Source: Thermotogaceae bacterium (GTDB lineage: Bacteria; Thermotogota; Thermotogae; Thermotogales; Thermotogaceae). From it: a DNA stretch of 57,273 bases. Position 1 is the first letter of the stretch. Every line of letters starts with the position of its first letter. Shown here piece by piece: positions 20,577 through 29,517 of the stretch. Position numbers and translations under genes: made by a program. The stretch lies in the NCBI GenBank assembly GCA_015489065.1, contig WGAO01000076.1, forward strand, positions 1 through 57,273, given 5' to 3'. Below the pieces are notes generated by a model. The model ran no database searches, was not told where the DNA came from, and saw nothing but the letters and a program-made list of their open reading frames with translations.

Positions 20577-21344
20577 ATGATACTAAAGATCGTGTTAAGC
20601 GTTGCTGTAATAATCGCAGCATACTTTATCTACAGGATCATATTAGCCGCCCTGGAAAAAACCTTTAGTAAACTGAAACAGCCAAGACAGATGCCTGGAA
20701 CTCTTAAAACGATCATAGGTTCTGTAATAGCACTTATAGCTCTCATGATAGTCTTGGGTTTCTGGAATGTAAGTATAGCTGGCCTTGCAGCCTCTTTGGG
20801 AATAGGCAGTATTGTTGTAGGTCTTGCACTCCAAGAACCCTTGTCGAATTTCGTGTCTGGAATATTCTTGCTTTTAAGCGGCGCTGTGAAAGATGGAGAC
20901 ACGATAGACATATCGGGAACGAGCGGAACGGTCGAGTCGATAACCGTGAATCACACCGTGGTCAGAACCTTCGATGGAAAAAAAGTGATGATACCCAACA
21001 AAACCGTTTGGGGCGAAGCTATAACTCATTTTTGGCCCTCAAGCATTAGAAGAGTTGAAATGTCAATCGGTGTGTCTTACGATTCTGATCTTGAAAAAGT
21101 CATCAGAGTTCTTAAAGAATGCCTTGAAGAAGAACAGACCATCGAGAAAGAGCCCGCTCCTTTCATAACTTTCGAAGGTTTTGGATCTTCTTCTATAGAT
21201 TTCAAAGTGAGATTCTGGGTCAGAAGAGAAAATTATTTCGATGCCCAGATGAATCTCGCTCTGAGAATAAAGAAGAGATTCGATGAAGAAGGAATAGAGA
21301 TACCGTTCAACCAGCTTGATGTTCATCTGAAGGACAAATCATGA
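20577..21344 (+). CDS. Small-conductance mechanosensitive channel (MscS family)
   Basis: This 255-residue protein has two N-terminal transmembrane helices and a third, pore-lining helix rich in Gly/Ala (LAASLGIGSIVVGLALQEPLSNFVSG, given in part). The soluble MscS beta domain follows, with VKDGDTIDISGTSGTVE and TFDGKKVMIPN. Such channels release solutes upon hypo-osmotic shock. It starts 4 bases after pulA with GGAGGTGATACG directly before ATG, so it is cotranscribed. Confidence 0.93.
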   Translation: MILKIVLSVAVIIAAYFIYRIILAALEKTFSKLKQPRQMPGTLKTIIGSVIALIALMIVLGFWNVSIAGLAASLGIGSIVVGLALQEPLSNFVSGIFLLLSGAVKDGDTIDISGTSGTVESITVNHTVVRTFDGKKVMIPNKTVWGEAITHFWPSSIRRVEMSIGVSYDSDLEKVIRVLKECLEEEQTIEKEPAPFITFEGFGSSSIDFKVRFWVRRENYFDAQMNLALRIKKRFDEEGIEIPFNQLDVHLKDKS

Positions 21345-23305
21345 ATTATTTTGAAAAGCTCAGATTGGCTGTAGACTTAGAAAGAGAAGAAGAGAAGAGA
21401 GCTGCCATAGAAGAAATAAAGAAACTGAGTGGTGAGAAAAGAGAAAGACTCGGAAGAGCTGTTCTCAACCTCAAAGGTACTTACCAGGGAAGAGATATAG
21501 GCGGATTCTATGTAGTGAAATTCGGAAGATCAAAACCAATAGAGACTGAGATAGATGTTGGAGATGTTGTTCTCATAAGCAAGGGGAATCCTCTAAAAAG
21601 CGATCTTACAGGAACAGTTGTATCCAAAACATCGAGATCGATCTCCGTTGCTCTGAATGATCCACCACCAAAGTGGATTTTATCGAAGGGAATAAGAATA
21701 GATCTGTTCTTCAACGATGTAACCTTCAAGAGGATGGAAAAGGCTATAAATCTTGTAGAACATTCAGAAGATGCAAAGTGGATAAGAGAGATCGTTTTAG
21801 GAAGGCTCAATCCCATTATAAGGGAAGTAGAAACAGATTTTCTCGACACCAATCTGAACGATTTTCAAAAGAGATCGGTTTCAAAAGCTTTGGGATCAAA
21901 AGTGTTTCTCATCCATGGACCGCCTGGGACTGGAAAAACAAGAACCCTTGCAGAGATAATCCTTCAACTTGTACGTCTTGGAAAGAGAGTGGCGGTTTCA
22001 GCTGACTCCAATTCAGCAGCTGATAACCTCCTTGAACTCCTCATAAACAAAAACGCAAAAGTTATAAGAATAGGACATCCTGCAAGGGTGGAGAAGAAGC
22101 TAATGGAGCACACACTTTCTTATGTTGTTCAGAACTTAGAAGATTACAAAAAAGTTGAGGAGCTCAGAAAAGACGCTCAGTATTTGATGGAGGAGAGAGG
22201 TAATTTTATAAAACCAGCCCCAAAGTACAGGAGAGGAATGTCAGACGAAGAGATCCTGAGAATCGCTAAATCAAGGAAAAGTTTCAGAGGAGTTCCATCG
22301 AGAGTAATATACTCAATGGCAAAATGGATAGAGATAAACAACAAAATTTCCTTTCTTCTTGACAAAGCAAGAGAACTGGAAGAGGAAATAATAAAGCGCA
22401 TCTTATCTAAATCAAAAATAGTTGTTGGGACAAACTCATCGTTTGGAATGGATTACATGGAAAACGAGAAATTCGATGTATTAGTACATGATGAAGCCAC
22501 ACAATCTACAGAACCATCAAGTTATATTCCACTTGTACTATCCAGAAGTCTTATCACGGCAGGGGACCATAAACAGCTCCCGCCAACTGTGATGAGCATA
22601 GAAGCGAAAAGAATATTATCGAAGACCCTATTTGAGAAGCTCATAGAGAAATACGAAAACATATCTGAGATTCTTAGAATTCAATACAGAATGAACGAAA
22701 AAATAATGAAATTCCCATCTGAAAAATTCTACGACGGAAAACTCATAGCACATGAAAGCGTGAAAAGTAGAACACTCAAAACTCTTGGAATAAAGTGCGT
22801 GGAATCTCGATTTTCAGAAGCATTAGATCCGGAAGAACCGCTTTCTCTTCTGGACACATCCAGAAATCCCGAAAAGTGGGAGAAAAAGAGAAAAGGATCG
22901 ACATCAAGAGAAAATCACCTTGAAGCAAAGCTCGTCAAAGAAATTGTGCAGGGGTTTATATCCATGGGATTAAAAAAAGACGATATAGGAGTTATAACTC
23001 CATATGATGATCAAGTGAGCATTTTAAAAGAAATGCTCCCTGAAGAAATCAAGACTAGCACTGTAGATGCATTTCAGGGAAAGGAAAAAGAAGTGATAAT
23101 AATTTCCTTTGTGAGAAGCAACAAAGAAGGAGAATTGGGATTTTTGGAAGATTTGAGAAGACTAAATGTTTCAATAACAAGAGCAAAAAGCAAGCTCGTA
23201 CTCATCGGAGATTTTGACACGCTCTCGAAAAATTCCGTTTACAGAGATCTGAGGTTATATGTTGAAGAGAACGGGAAAGTAATAACGGTACAGAACTACC
23301 TTTGA
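21341..23305 (+). CDS. UPF1/IGHMBP2-like superfamily 1B helicase
   Basis: The 654-residue protein resembles the eukaryotic/archaeal UPF1-IGHMBP2 group. An N-terminal beta-barrel region (about 35-125) precedes the SF1 core. Motifs are I IHGPPGTGKTRT (near 189), II VHDEATQS (near 383), III GDHKQLPPT (near 408), IV region RIQYRMNEKI, V TVDAFQGKEKEV and VI NVSITRAKSKL. Its substrate, RNA or DNA, cannot be told from sequence. The ATG overlaps the mscS stop (ATGA). It is the last gene before the restriction-modification island. Confidence 0.9.
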   Translation: MNYFEKLRLAVDLEREEEKRAAIEEIKKLSGEKRERLGRAVLNLKGTYQGRDIGGFYVVKFGRSKPIETEIDVGDVVLISKGNPLKSDLTGTVVSKTSRSISVALNDPPPKWILSKGIRIDLFFNDVTFKRMEKAINLVEHSEDAKWIREIVLGRLNPIIREVETDFLDTNLNDFQKRSVSKALGSKVFLIHGPPGTGKTRTLAEIILQLVRLGKRVAVSADSNSAADNLLELLINKNAKVIRIGHPARVEKKLMEHTLSYVVQNLEDYKKVEELRKDAQYLMEERGNFIKPAPKYRRGMSDEEILRIAKSRKSFRGVPSRVIYSMAKWIEINNKISFLLDKARELEEEIIKRILSKSKIVVGTNSSFGMDYMENEKFDVLVHDEATQSTEPSSYIPLVLSRSLITAGDHKQLPPTVMSIEAKRILSKTLFEKLIEKYENISEILRIQYRMNEKIMKFPSEKFYDGKLIAHESVKSRTLKTLGIKCVESRFSEALDPEEPLSLLDTSRNPEKWEKKRKGSTSRENHLEAKLVKEIVQGFISMGLKKDDIGVITPYDDQVSILKEMLPEEIKTSTVDAFQGKEKEVIIISFVRSNKEGELGFLEDLRRLNVSITRAKSKLVLIGDFDTLSKNSVYRDLRLYVEENGKVITVQNYL

Positions 23306-23438
23306 TTTGTTATTCATAAACTCTCTTTTTGCAATCTTTACAGCTTTTTTAAAAAACATCATTTCAAATACAATATGGAGCGATGAGAATTTATTATTGT
23401 TGACACCTAATTCAGTAAGATCTTAAGGAGTTGGGACA

Positions 23439-24778
23439 GTGATTGAGAGAGGAAACCAAGAATTAACAAACAATCTTTGGCAAGCGAGTAAGCACCCAAT
23501 GAACTCTGTAAGAGAAAGACTAGAAGCTAAATTTAAACCCCGAATACATGAAGATTTAAGACTGAGATCTGCTGTATCTTATGTAGGCAATAAAAATGTA
23601 CCTTTTCTGAGAATTTATAGATATAAGGAAGCTTTTGCTCTAAATCTTGTCAAAGATTTTTTGAAAAGATTCAAGCAGATCCTAGCGATTATGTATTTGA
23701 TCCATTTTCAGGCCTGGGAACAACGCTCTTCACCTCTATGTTATTAGGTATCCCTTCAATAGGAATTGACAAGTTACCAGTAGCTTATTTCATTTCGAAA
23801 ACTCTTCCTCTATTCATGTTCTTGGAAGAAGACGAGGTAAAAAATGTTTGGGAGTCTTTCAAATCAAAAGTTGAAAAAAGTAAGCCAGCAGATATAGCAA
23901 TGGATGTACCCATCATGCAGATTGCATTTACCGAAGAAAATCTCCTGTTGCTTAGAAAACTAAAGTCTGCCATTGACAACCTTCCAACACCTTATAAAGA
24001 TATCTTTACTTTTTTGTTTCTCTCAATACTCGAAGAATGTAGTTTTACATCCAAAGATGGCCAATTCCTTAGGCTTAAACGAGATAAAAAAATATCGAAT
24101 CCTGTCGAAGCAATGAATAGGAAAGTCGCACAAGTAGAAGAAGATGTTCGCCGTATAAAATTCCTTTATCCAAATTTGTCTGTCAACAGGAAAGCCATTC
24201 CAGATGTTTATCTTTGGGACACTCGAAATCTATCTGGTGTAGAATTTAAGAAAAAACCTACGATCGTTATTACTTCCCCTCCATATGTCAACAGATACGA
24301 TTACACAAGAATTTACTCTTTAGAGTTATGCTTTCATTTTGTAAAAAATTTTAAAGAGCTTAAAGCAATCCGATTCGAAATTCTGAGATCTCATATAGAA
24401 TCAAAATTGGAAAATCACGAAAATCCCCCACATCCAGCTGTAAGAGAGGTTGTAGAGATACTCTCAAGGAAGAAGCTAAATAATTCTAAGATACCCAGTA
24501 TGATCACAGCATATTTCATAGATATGCAAAAAGCTTTGCAAGAATGGTACAGAATCTTAGCACCAGGTGCAAAAATAGCAATGGTTGTGGACAATGTCAG
24601 ATTTGAAGGAGTAATGATACCAGTCGACTTAATTCTTTCTGAAATGGCTGAGGAAATAGGATTTAATGTTAAAGAAATCATCGTAGCGCGTTATAAAGGA
24701 AACAGTTCCCAACAAATGAGAAAGTATGGAAAAGTTCCTGTAAGAGAAAGCATTATTATATGGGAAAGGAGAAAGTGA
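23439..24778 (+). pseudogene. Type II DNA methyltransferase interrupted by a -1 frameshift at a T6 tract
   Basis: Two overlapping frames make one protein of about 446 residues. The first (23439-23747) has a GTG start with AAGGAG 8 bases upstream and ends in the motif X-like FLRIYRYKEAF. The second frame supplies DPFSGLGTT (motif I, immediately after the switch) and TSPPYVNRYDY (motif IV, near 24280). The frames join at 23657-23663, where six T and a G read T-TTT-TTG; a -1 slip, or one more T, restores DFFEKIQADPSDYVFDPFSG. TSPPY suggests an N4-cytosine or N6-adenine enzyme, and N4-cytosine fits an XcyI-type partner. It could be a real mutation, programmed frameshifting or a sequence error. 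The methylase would protect host DNA from the endonuclease that follows. Confidence 0.85.
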
Positions 24779-24781
24779 AAA

Positions 24782-25699
24782 ATGAGATCCAATGAGGAAA
24801 GAGAAAGCTGGTTGATCGATCAAATAACAAAAAGCAACTTCTTCCACCAGAAACTCCATGACTGGAATCTATTAAAAATTGCCTATGAGCTTGATACTGT
24901 AAACGGAGAAAAATTCGAATGGAATCTGAACAAGCTAGATATAAGTCTCAAATCTTGGAATAAAGTAATTCACAGTGGAATTAAACCTGTAAAGGTATTC
25001 TGTCATCCAGAAGTCTTAAAAGAGAACCCTAAAAGGGTTATCTATTACAGAATGCTTGCCATGGTTTCACAGAAATCAATGTCAAAAGTTGGTCTAACTA
25101 TAAACAAATACGAAGAGGGGCGAAAAAACTTTGATGATGATACATCTTTAAAAGTATCAAAACACCTAAACAAGATTATCAGCATTCTCATAGAGAGTGA
25201 TGAAAAAGTAGATGAGAGAGAATTCGACTTATGGCGAGGAATGGCTGCCGGTTCCCAAGCTCAAGGTTCATGGCAGAACTTAAAAGGGAGGCAGATAGAG
25301 GTTCTCATTAAAGAGATAATTAAGCTTATATCTAAAGAAATCCCTGGTGGAGAACATGAAAAACTGATGTTGAAAGATGGAAGGATGTTAGTGATGGGTA
25401 GCGACCCAGACATTGGGATATACGAAGATAATGTAATTCAAGTCGCTTTGGAAATAAAAGGAGGTATCGATCCGGCAGGAGTTCATGAACGATTTGGAGC
25501 AGCTCTAAAAAGTCTAAGAAGAGCAAAGCAAGGCAACCCAAAATCAATAACAATACTCATCATGCAAGGTATTTCACTCACAATTAAAGCCAGAGAAGAA
25601 ATCAACAAAAGCAAAGAAATAGAATACTTTTTCACAATTGAAAATATCATAGGTGATGAATATTCAAAAGAACGATTGTTCGATCTGATGGGAATATAA
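24782..25699 (+). CDS. XcyI-like type II restriction endonuclease
   Basis: The 305-residue product matches what I remember of the XcyI/Cfr9I endonuclease family (sites CCCGGG). Shared blocks include HSGIKPVKVFCHPEVL near 64-79, YYRMLAMVSQKSM near 88-100 and LEIKGGIDPAGVHERFGAA near 223-241. The PD-(D/E)XK core is visible as GSDPDIGIYE (Asp 208/210) followed by EIK (Glu 224, Lys 226). It starts 4 bases after the methyltransferase stop with GGAGAAAG upstream, so the two form one operon. The frame is intact. Family assignment is from recognition, not a search, and the recognition site is inferred. Confidence 0.8.
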   Translation: MRSNEERESWLIDQITKSNFFHQKLHDWNLLKIAYELDTVNGEKFEWNLNKLDISLKSWNKVIHSGIKPVKVFCHPEVLKENPKRVIYYRMLAMVSQKSMSKVGLTINKYEEGRKNFDDDTSLKVSKHLNKIISILIESDEKVDEREFDLWRGMAAGSQAQGSWQNLKGRQIEVLIKEIIKLISKEIPGGEHEKLMLKDGRMLVMGSDPDIGIYEDNVIQVALEIKGGIDPAGVHERFGAALKSLRRAKQGNPKSITILIMQGISLTIKAREEINKSKEIEYFFTIENIIGDEYSKERLFDLMGI

Positions 25700-25880
25700 A
25701 ACCGCTGTGCGATTAGATAATAGATAAACTCACTACCTGAACCACTCTTGCCATGTATCATATCTACGGAAAAATGAACCAATAACTTATGAAGATAAGG
25801 GCAAACAGGGTTTTAAGAATTTCTTGCAGTGATTTCTTTCAGAAGCTATGACTCTTTCAACCGTAGTTTCTGACATTTCG

Positions 25881-25886
25881 TATAAT
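25881..25886 (+). promoter_or_regulatory. Candidate -10 element upstream of the gene remnant
   Basis: A TATAAT lies 66 bases before the remnant's ATG, within the 25700-25951 gap. No good -35 is present. The rest of that gap holds nothing I can identify. Confidence 0.35.
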
Positions 25887-25951
25887 TTTGTGAATTCTTG
25901 GATTCAAAACATCATATGGAATTGCATAGTTTAGACTTGGAGGAATGATAG

Positions 25952-26426
25952 ATGAGATGGGTTCATACCAAAGATTTAGAAGACTGGGCTTCAAGACGAG
26001 ATTCTGAAGAAAAATTACCACTCGTCATTCGGCGTCTAATCAGAGCAACAGTAAATAAGGTAGATTCTATATCCTTTCCTGCAGGAGAGAGTATAGTTTA
26101 TCCAGGCTGGGATGGTAGATTAGAATCTAAAGAAGAAACAGAATATATTCCCAAAGGATTGTCTTTATGGGAGCTTAGCACAAGGAAAGACATAAGAAGG
26201 AAAGCAGAGGAAGATTACAAAAAGCGAAAGGGGAATTATCACTAAGTCTCCCTTTGAAGGAGGAAAACAAGAACAAGCATTAGCAAAGCAATATCAAGAA
26301 TATGCAGATAAGCTTGCAATTCAATTTCCAAGAACAAGTAAGACATTGAGAAAAATTGCGAAATTTTATGAAAGCGAAGCAAAAAGGGAAGATGAAGAAG
26401 TGAAAAATTGGGATATTGAATGGTGA
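25952..26426 (+). pseudogene. Collapsed remnant of a larger gene (N- and C-terminal ends only)
   Basis: An intact-looking 97-residue frame (ATG 25952, GGAGG upstream) encodes RWVHTKDLEDWASRR, then FPAGESIVYPGWDGRLES and PKGLSLWELSTRKD, ending in KAEEDYKKRKG. It stops at 26245. A different frame, open at least from 26223 to a TGA at 26426, encodes YADKLAIQFPRTSKTLRKIAKFY and ESEAKREDEEV. Both pieces look like the two ends of one family of very large (over 1000 residues) bacterial proteins that I recall from defence-type loci but cannot name. The simplest reading is a large internal deletion that also shifted the frame. The position beside the restriction system supports a defence-island origin. 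Confidence 0.6.
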
Positions 26427-26513
26427 TATGTTTAATTATTGACAATGGAATAGACTAGAAAACAACAGAATAGTACAAAAAGATATTCTTCATCTAGCAA
26501 GTTTAAAAAGCGA

Positions 26514-28046
26514 TTATTTCTCGGATCTCAAATTTCTCTTCATCTTGTACATTTTTTCATCGGCTAATTTCATGGAATCTTTGAGATTTCCAGAAAATCT
26601 CGTGACCCCAAAGGAAAAAGTCGGATTAAGCTCATGAGAGTTTTTAAATTCTTCTTTTATCTTTTCCATCCTGGACTTTGCCTCACTTGGAGGACATCTT
26701 TTCATGATTATCAAGAACTCATCTCCTCCAAATCTCACAATGACATCATCTTGCCTCAGATTTTCCTTTACAACTTCAACGAATTTCTTCAGAACTTCAT
26801 CTCCAACATCATGACCGTACTCATCGTTTATCCTTTTAAAATCATTCAAGTCAGCAAAAATCAGAGCATCTAGAGCTCCAATATCTAGCCTCTTTAAATA
26901 TTTTCTGTTGAAAGCTCCTGTCAGGTGATCGGTGACTTTGTCAAGCTCACTCATCTCGTACTTTGATACTATGTTTTCGTACTCTATAACGAGTATGTAA
27001 GCGAAACCTAGAAATATCGAGATAACACCGTATATAGATAGAGGCTTTACCCTTTGAAAAGATATAATGGTAAAGAGCGTATCGTGAACAGATACCATCG
27101 TGGAGAATCCAACCAATGCCGTTATAGTTATACTGGCAAACTTTATGGACTTTATAAAAAGATAAAAAGTCGTTAATATGGTTAGAAAAGCGGAATAATC
27201 CCCTGATATTTTCAGGTAATAAGCAGAAGGTGCTGTCCATTGAACTAAACAAGTAAGAGCATTTGCGTACACTAAAAAACTCCCAAATTTATCATGACCA
27301 AGGATTCTTGATACTCCAGCGACTAATAACGATGCCGCAATATACAACATAGCTATCAATATTTTTCTCGCTATGAGCATATGAACATAACTTCCCATAC
27401 TCCAAAATGGGGTCTGTATCAAAAGCCAAGTAGCTGCTGCTAGTGAAGAAAGTCCCATGTAGATGTATATCTTTTTTTGATGGTAATTCATCTTTAGTGA
27501 TACCATGAGCATTATCAACCCCAAAGCCGCGACCATACCGATGCCTATGAGATGCAGTTTTAGAGTTAAAAACGAAAGGAGCTCGTATCTCCAGATGTCT
27601 TCCTCACCTATCACAGAAGTGTGAGCTCCCATAGTAATGGAAAAAATCCCATACATCTTCAAGGATATTCTTTTTGTTCCTGGAGGAAGCTCGTAGATAA
27701 GAGGTTGATACCATATTCGACCGGTCTTTGTTTGTTCAGACCCGAACGAACCAACCAGATTACCATTCGCATAGACCTCCAGATATGACACATCTATCTG
27801 CGGGATGAACAAATATCGCACATCTTTTGTCTCTGGAATTTCAGAAGATATGAATATGTATGAAGGTGATTCCAAAATGAACTTGAAAGAACACGGAAGC
27901 TCCTTCAATTTTTTATCAAACCCGCTATCTATTACCTCCCACTTCTCTATGGAAAAACCCCTTGGATTCGTAGTAACCCCCATTATGAAATGTGCGGCGA
28001 TAAACATCAAAAAAGATATTGAGATGGCTATGAGAATCTTTTTCAT
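26514..28046 (-). CDS. Membrane-bound diguanylate cyclase with N-terminal extracytoplasmic sensor
   Basis: The 510-residue protein has an N-terminal helix, then an extracytoplasmic beta-rich region (about 30-150) resembling a 7TMR-DISM-type carbohydrate/lectin-like sensor. Seven or so transmembrane helices (about 160-345) follow, then a cytoplasmic GGDEF domain. The active site is FGGDEF (about 439-444) with the upstream substrate block LNDFKRINDEYGHDVGD. The inhibitory I-site RxxD reads RQDD exactly five residues before GGDEF, so feedback inhibition by c-di-GMP is expected. It makes c-di-GMP from GTP. ATG 28046 is preceded by GAGGAGATAGGTAGG. It diverges from the ferredoxin gene. Confidence 0.9.
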   Translation of the reverse strand: MKKILIAISISFLMFIAAHFIMGVTTNPRGFSIEKWEVIDSGFDKKLKELPCSFKFILESPSYIFISSEIPETKDVRYLFIPQIDVSYLEVYANGNLVGSFGSEQTKTGRIWYQPLIYELPPGTKRISLKMYGIFSITMGAHTSVIGEEDIWRYELLSFLTLKLHLIGIGMVAALGLIMLMVSLKMNYHQKKIYIYMGLSSLAAATWLLIQTPFWSMGSYVHMLIARKILIAMLYIAASLLVAGVSRILGHDKFGSFLVYANALTCLVQWTAPSAYYLKISGDYSAFLTILTTFYLFIKSIKFASITITALVGFSTMVSVHDTLFTIISFQRVKPLSIYGVISIFLGFAYILVIEYENIVSKYEMSELDKVTDHLTGAFNRKYLKRLDIGALDALIFADLNDFKRINDEYGHDVGDEVLKKFVEVVKENLRQDDVIVRFGGDEFLIIMKRCPPSEAKSRMEKIKEEFKNSHELNPTFSFGVTRFSGNLKDSMKLADEKMYKMKRNLRSEK

Positions 28047-28073
28047 CCTACCTATCTCCTCAATTTTTTGTCT

Positions 28074-28081
28074 ATTATAAT
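28074..28081. promoter_or_regulatory. Shared ATTATAAT box in the divergent GGDEF/ferredoxin gap
   Basis: ATTATAAT reads TATAAT on both strands (28076-28081 plus, 28079-28074 minus). It could serve as -10 for both the diguanylate cyclase and the thirteen-gene plus-strand operon, giving leaders of about 20 and 50 bases. Neither strand has a good -35, so this is tentative. Confidence 0.35.
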
Positions 28082-28139
28082 CGAACAGCCTTTCCTTTCA
28101 CATAGATATGGTACACTTATTTTTCCGGGAGGGGAAAAC

Positions 28140-28361
28140 GTGCCGAAGAAAAAGTACGATGTGGAGATAAATTTTTCTTGGTGCAAGAGGTGTGGCCTAT
28201 GCTACTGGATATGTCCAACGAAAGCTCTCGTTGAGGGAGATCTCAAATATCCGAAAATCGATGATATGGATAAATGCATAGGTTGCCTATTATGTGAGAA
28301 CATCTGCCCTGAGATGGCAATAGACATTGAAGAGAGAAAGGAAGCCGAGGTGGAAGGATGA
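28140..28361 (+). CDS. 2[4Fe-4S] ferredoxin
   Basis: The 73-residue protein holds two complete cluster motifs, CxxCxxCxxxCP: Cys 15, 18, 21 and 25, and Cys 46, 49, 52 and 56. It is an electron carrier of the bacterial ferredoxin or KorD/PorD type; no oxidoreductase partner is encoded nearby. The GTG at 28140 has GGGAGGGG upstream. A longer frame reaches back to 28068 but would run through the promoter region. The stop overlaps the next start (ATGA). Confidence 0.9.
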   Translation: MPKKKYDVEINFSWCKRCGLCYWICPTKALVEGDLKYPKIDDMDKCIGCLLCENICPEMAIDIEERKEAEVEG

Positions 28362-29239
28362 AAATAGGTGTAGTTGGTAGTATAAGCGCGGATTATGTCC
28401 TGCTGGTTGACGATTTTGTAAAACCCGGTGAAACCATCAAAGCAAAAGAACTTAAAAAATTTCCAGGAGGAAAAGGGGCAAATCAGGCTGTTACGGCTGC
28501 CAAACTCTCTAAAAGTAAAGTTGCTATGATTGGATTTGTTGGGGAAGATGACGATGGAGAATGGATAATCAAAAAGCTCGTGAATACCGGAGTGTTCGGA
28601 GTCAAAAAAGTGAGTAATTACACCGGAAAGGCTTTCATAGAAGTCATCTCAAGTGGTGAGAATAGGATAATAATATACTCAGGTGCAAATGCAGAGTTAA
28701 CACCCGATAAGCTGAACATGGAGCTTTTAGAAGAGGCGGACATAGTTCTCTTGCAGAACGAAATTCCCTTTGAAACCACCCTTGAAGCTGCCAGATGGGC
28801 CAGAAAAAGAGGAAAAATCGTGATCTTCGATCCAGCCCCCGCTCAAGGTGTAAGCATAGAAATACTAAAGTATGTTGACTATATAACTCCAAACGAAAGC
28901 GAGATCAAAACTCTGTCTGAAACTTTTTTTGGTAAATTTGAGAGTATTGAAAAAGCGGCCGAACTCTTAATAGAGGCTGGTGCGCGAAGCGTCATAGCAA
29001 AGCTTGGAGAGAATGGAGCATATTTTAAAAAAGGTTTAAAAGAAGTGCGTATTCCTGCAGTCAAGGTAAAAGCGGTGGACACCACAGCAGCCGGTGATGT
29101 CTTCAACGGGGCGTTTGCCGCATTTTTAGAGAAAGGAGAGATGGAAGCACTCAGATTTGCGGTAAAAGCTGCTGCCATATCTGTGACAAGAATAGGAGCG
29201 CAGAGTTCTATACCGGATCTTGAAGAGGTGATGGAATGA
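28358..29239 (+). CDS. rbsK: Ribokinase (PfkB family)
   Basis: The 293-residue PfkB-family kinase phosphorylates ribose to ribose 5-phosphate. The substrate motif GGKGANQAVTAAKL is near residue 38. The anion hole and catalytic Asp are in DTTAAGDVFNGAFA near 240-253. NPKR-like NESE appears in YITPNESEIK. No ribose transporter or regulator is adjacent, so another sugar or nucleoside substrate remains possible. The start overlaps the ferredoxin stop. Confidence 0.88.
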   Translation: MKIGVVGSISADYVLLVDDFVKPGETIKAKELKKFPGGKGANQAVTAAKLSKSKVAMIGFVGEDDDGEWIIKKLVNTGVFGVKKVSNYTGKAFIEVISSGENRIIIYSGANAELTPDKLNMELLEEADIVLLQNEIPFETTLEAARWARKRGKIVIFDPAPAQGVSIEILKYVDYITPNESEIKTLSETFFGKFESIEKAAELLIEAGARSVIAKLGENGAYFKKGLKEVRIPAVKVKAVDTTAAGDVFNGAFAAFLEKGEMEALRFAVKAAAISVTRIGAQSSIPDLEEVME

Positions 29240-29517
29240 ATGTAGGCTCTGCCTGGATAAAGATAAGACTCTTCGGATTGACTTCTCTTAAGGAAAAGAG
29301 AAGTCTTTCAAGAAGGCTGATAAACCACATAAGAAAGTCTCATAATGTTTCAATATCTGAAGTAGACGCACAGGACTCAAAGGATTTTTTGGTTCTGGGA
29401 ATTTCCATGGTGTCGAATGACAAAAACCTTATACACAGAACCTTTGAACTGATAGAAAACTTGATAGAGTACGGAGAAGGTTTAGAAGTAGAGGAGATGG
29501 AAAAAGAGATATGGTAG
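29236..29517 (+). CDS. DUF503 (YlxP-like) protein
   Basis: The 93-residue protein has the DUF503 pattern: KIRLFGLTSLKEKRSLSRRLINHIRK near the start, then VSISEVDAQDS and a predicted ferredoxin-like fold. Bacillus YlxP lies in the nusA-infB-rbfA operon, so a translation or ribosome role is often assumed but not proven. Here it joins rbsK (ATGA overlap) and yqeK. Confidence 0.85.
   Translation: MNVGSAWIKIRLFGLTSLKEKRSLSRRLINHIRKSHNVSISEVDAQDSKDFLVLGISMVSNDKNLIHRTFELIENLIEYGEGLEVEEMEKEIW

Noticed and set aside
23345-23356. T6A6 palindrome before the methyltransferase gene as a terminator of the helicase operon
   Set aside because: The stem would be purely A-T with no loop and would be very unstable, particularly in a thermophile.
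23400-23428. TTGACA at 23400-23405 as a -35 box for the restriction-modification operon
   Set aside because: The hexamer 17 bases downstream is TTAAGG, part of the ribosome site, not a -10 element.
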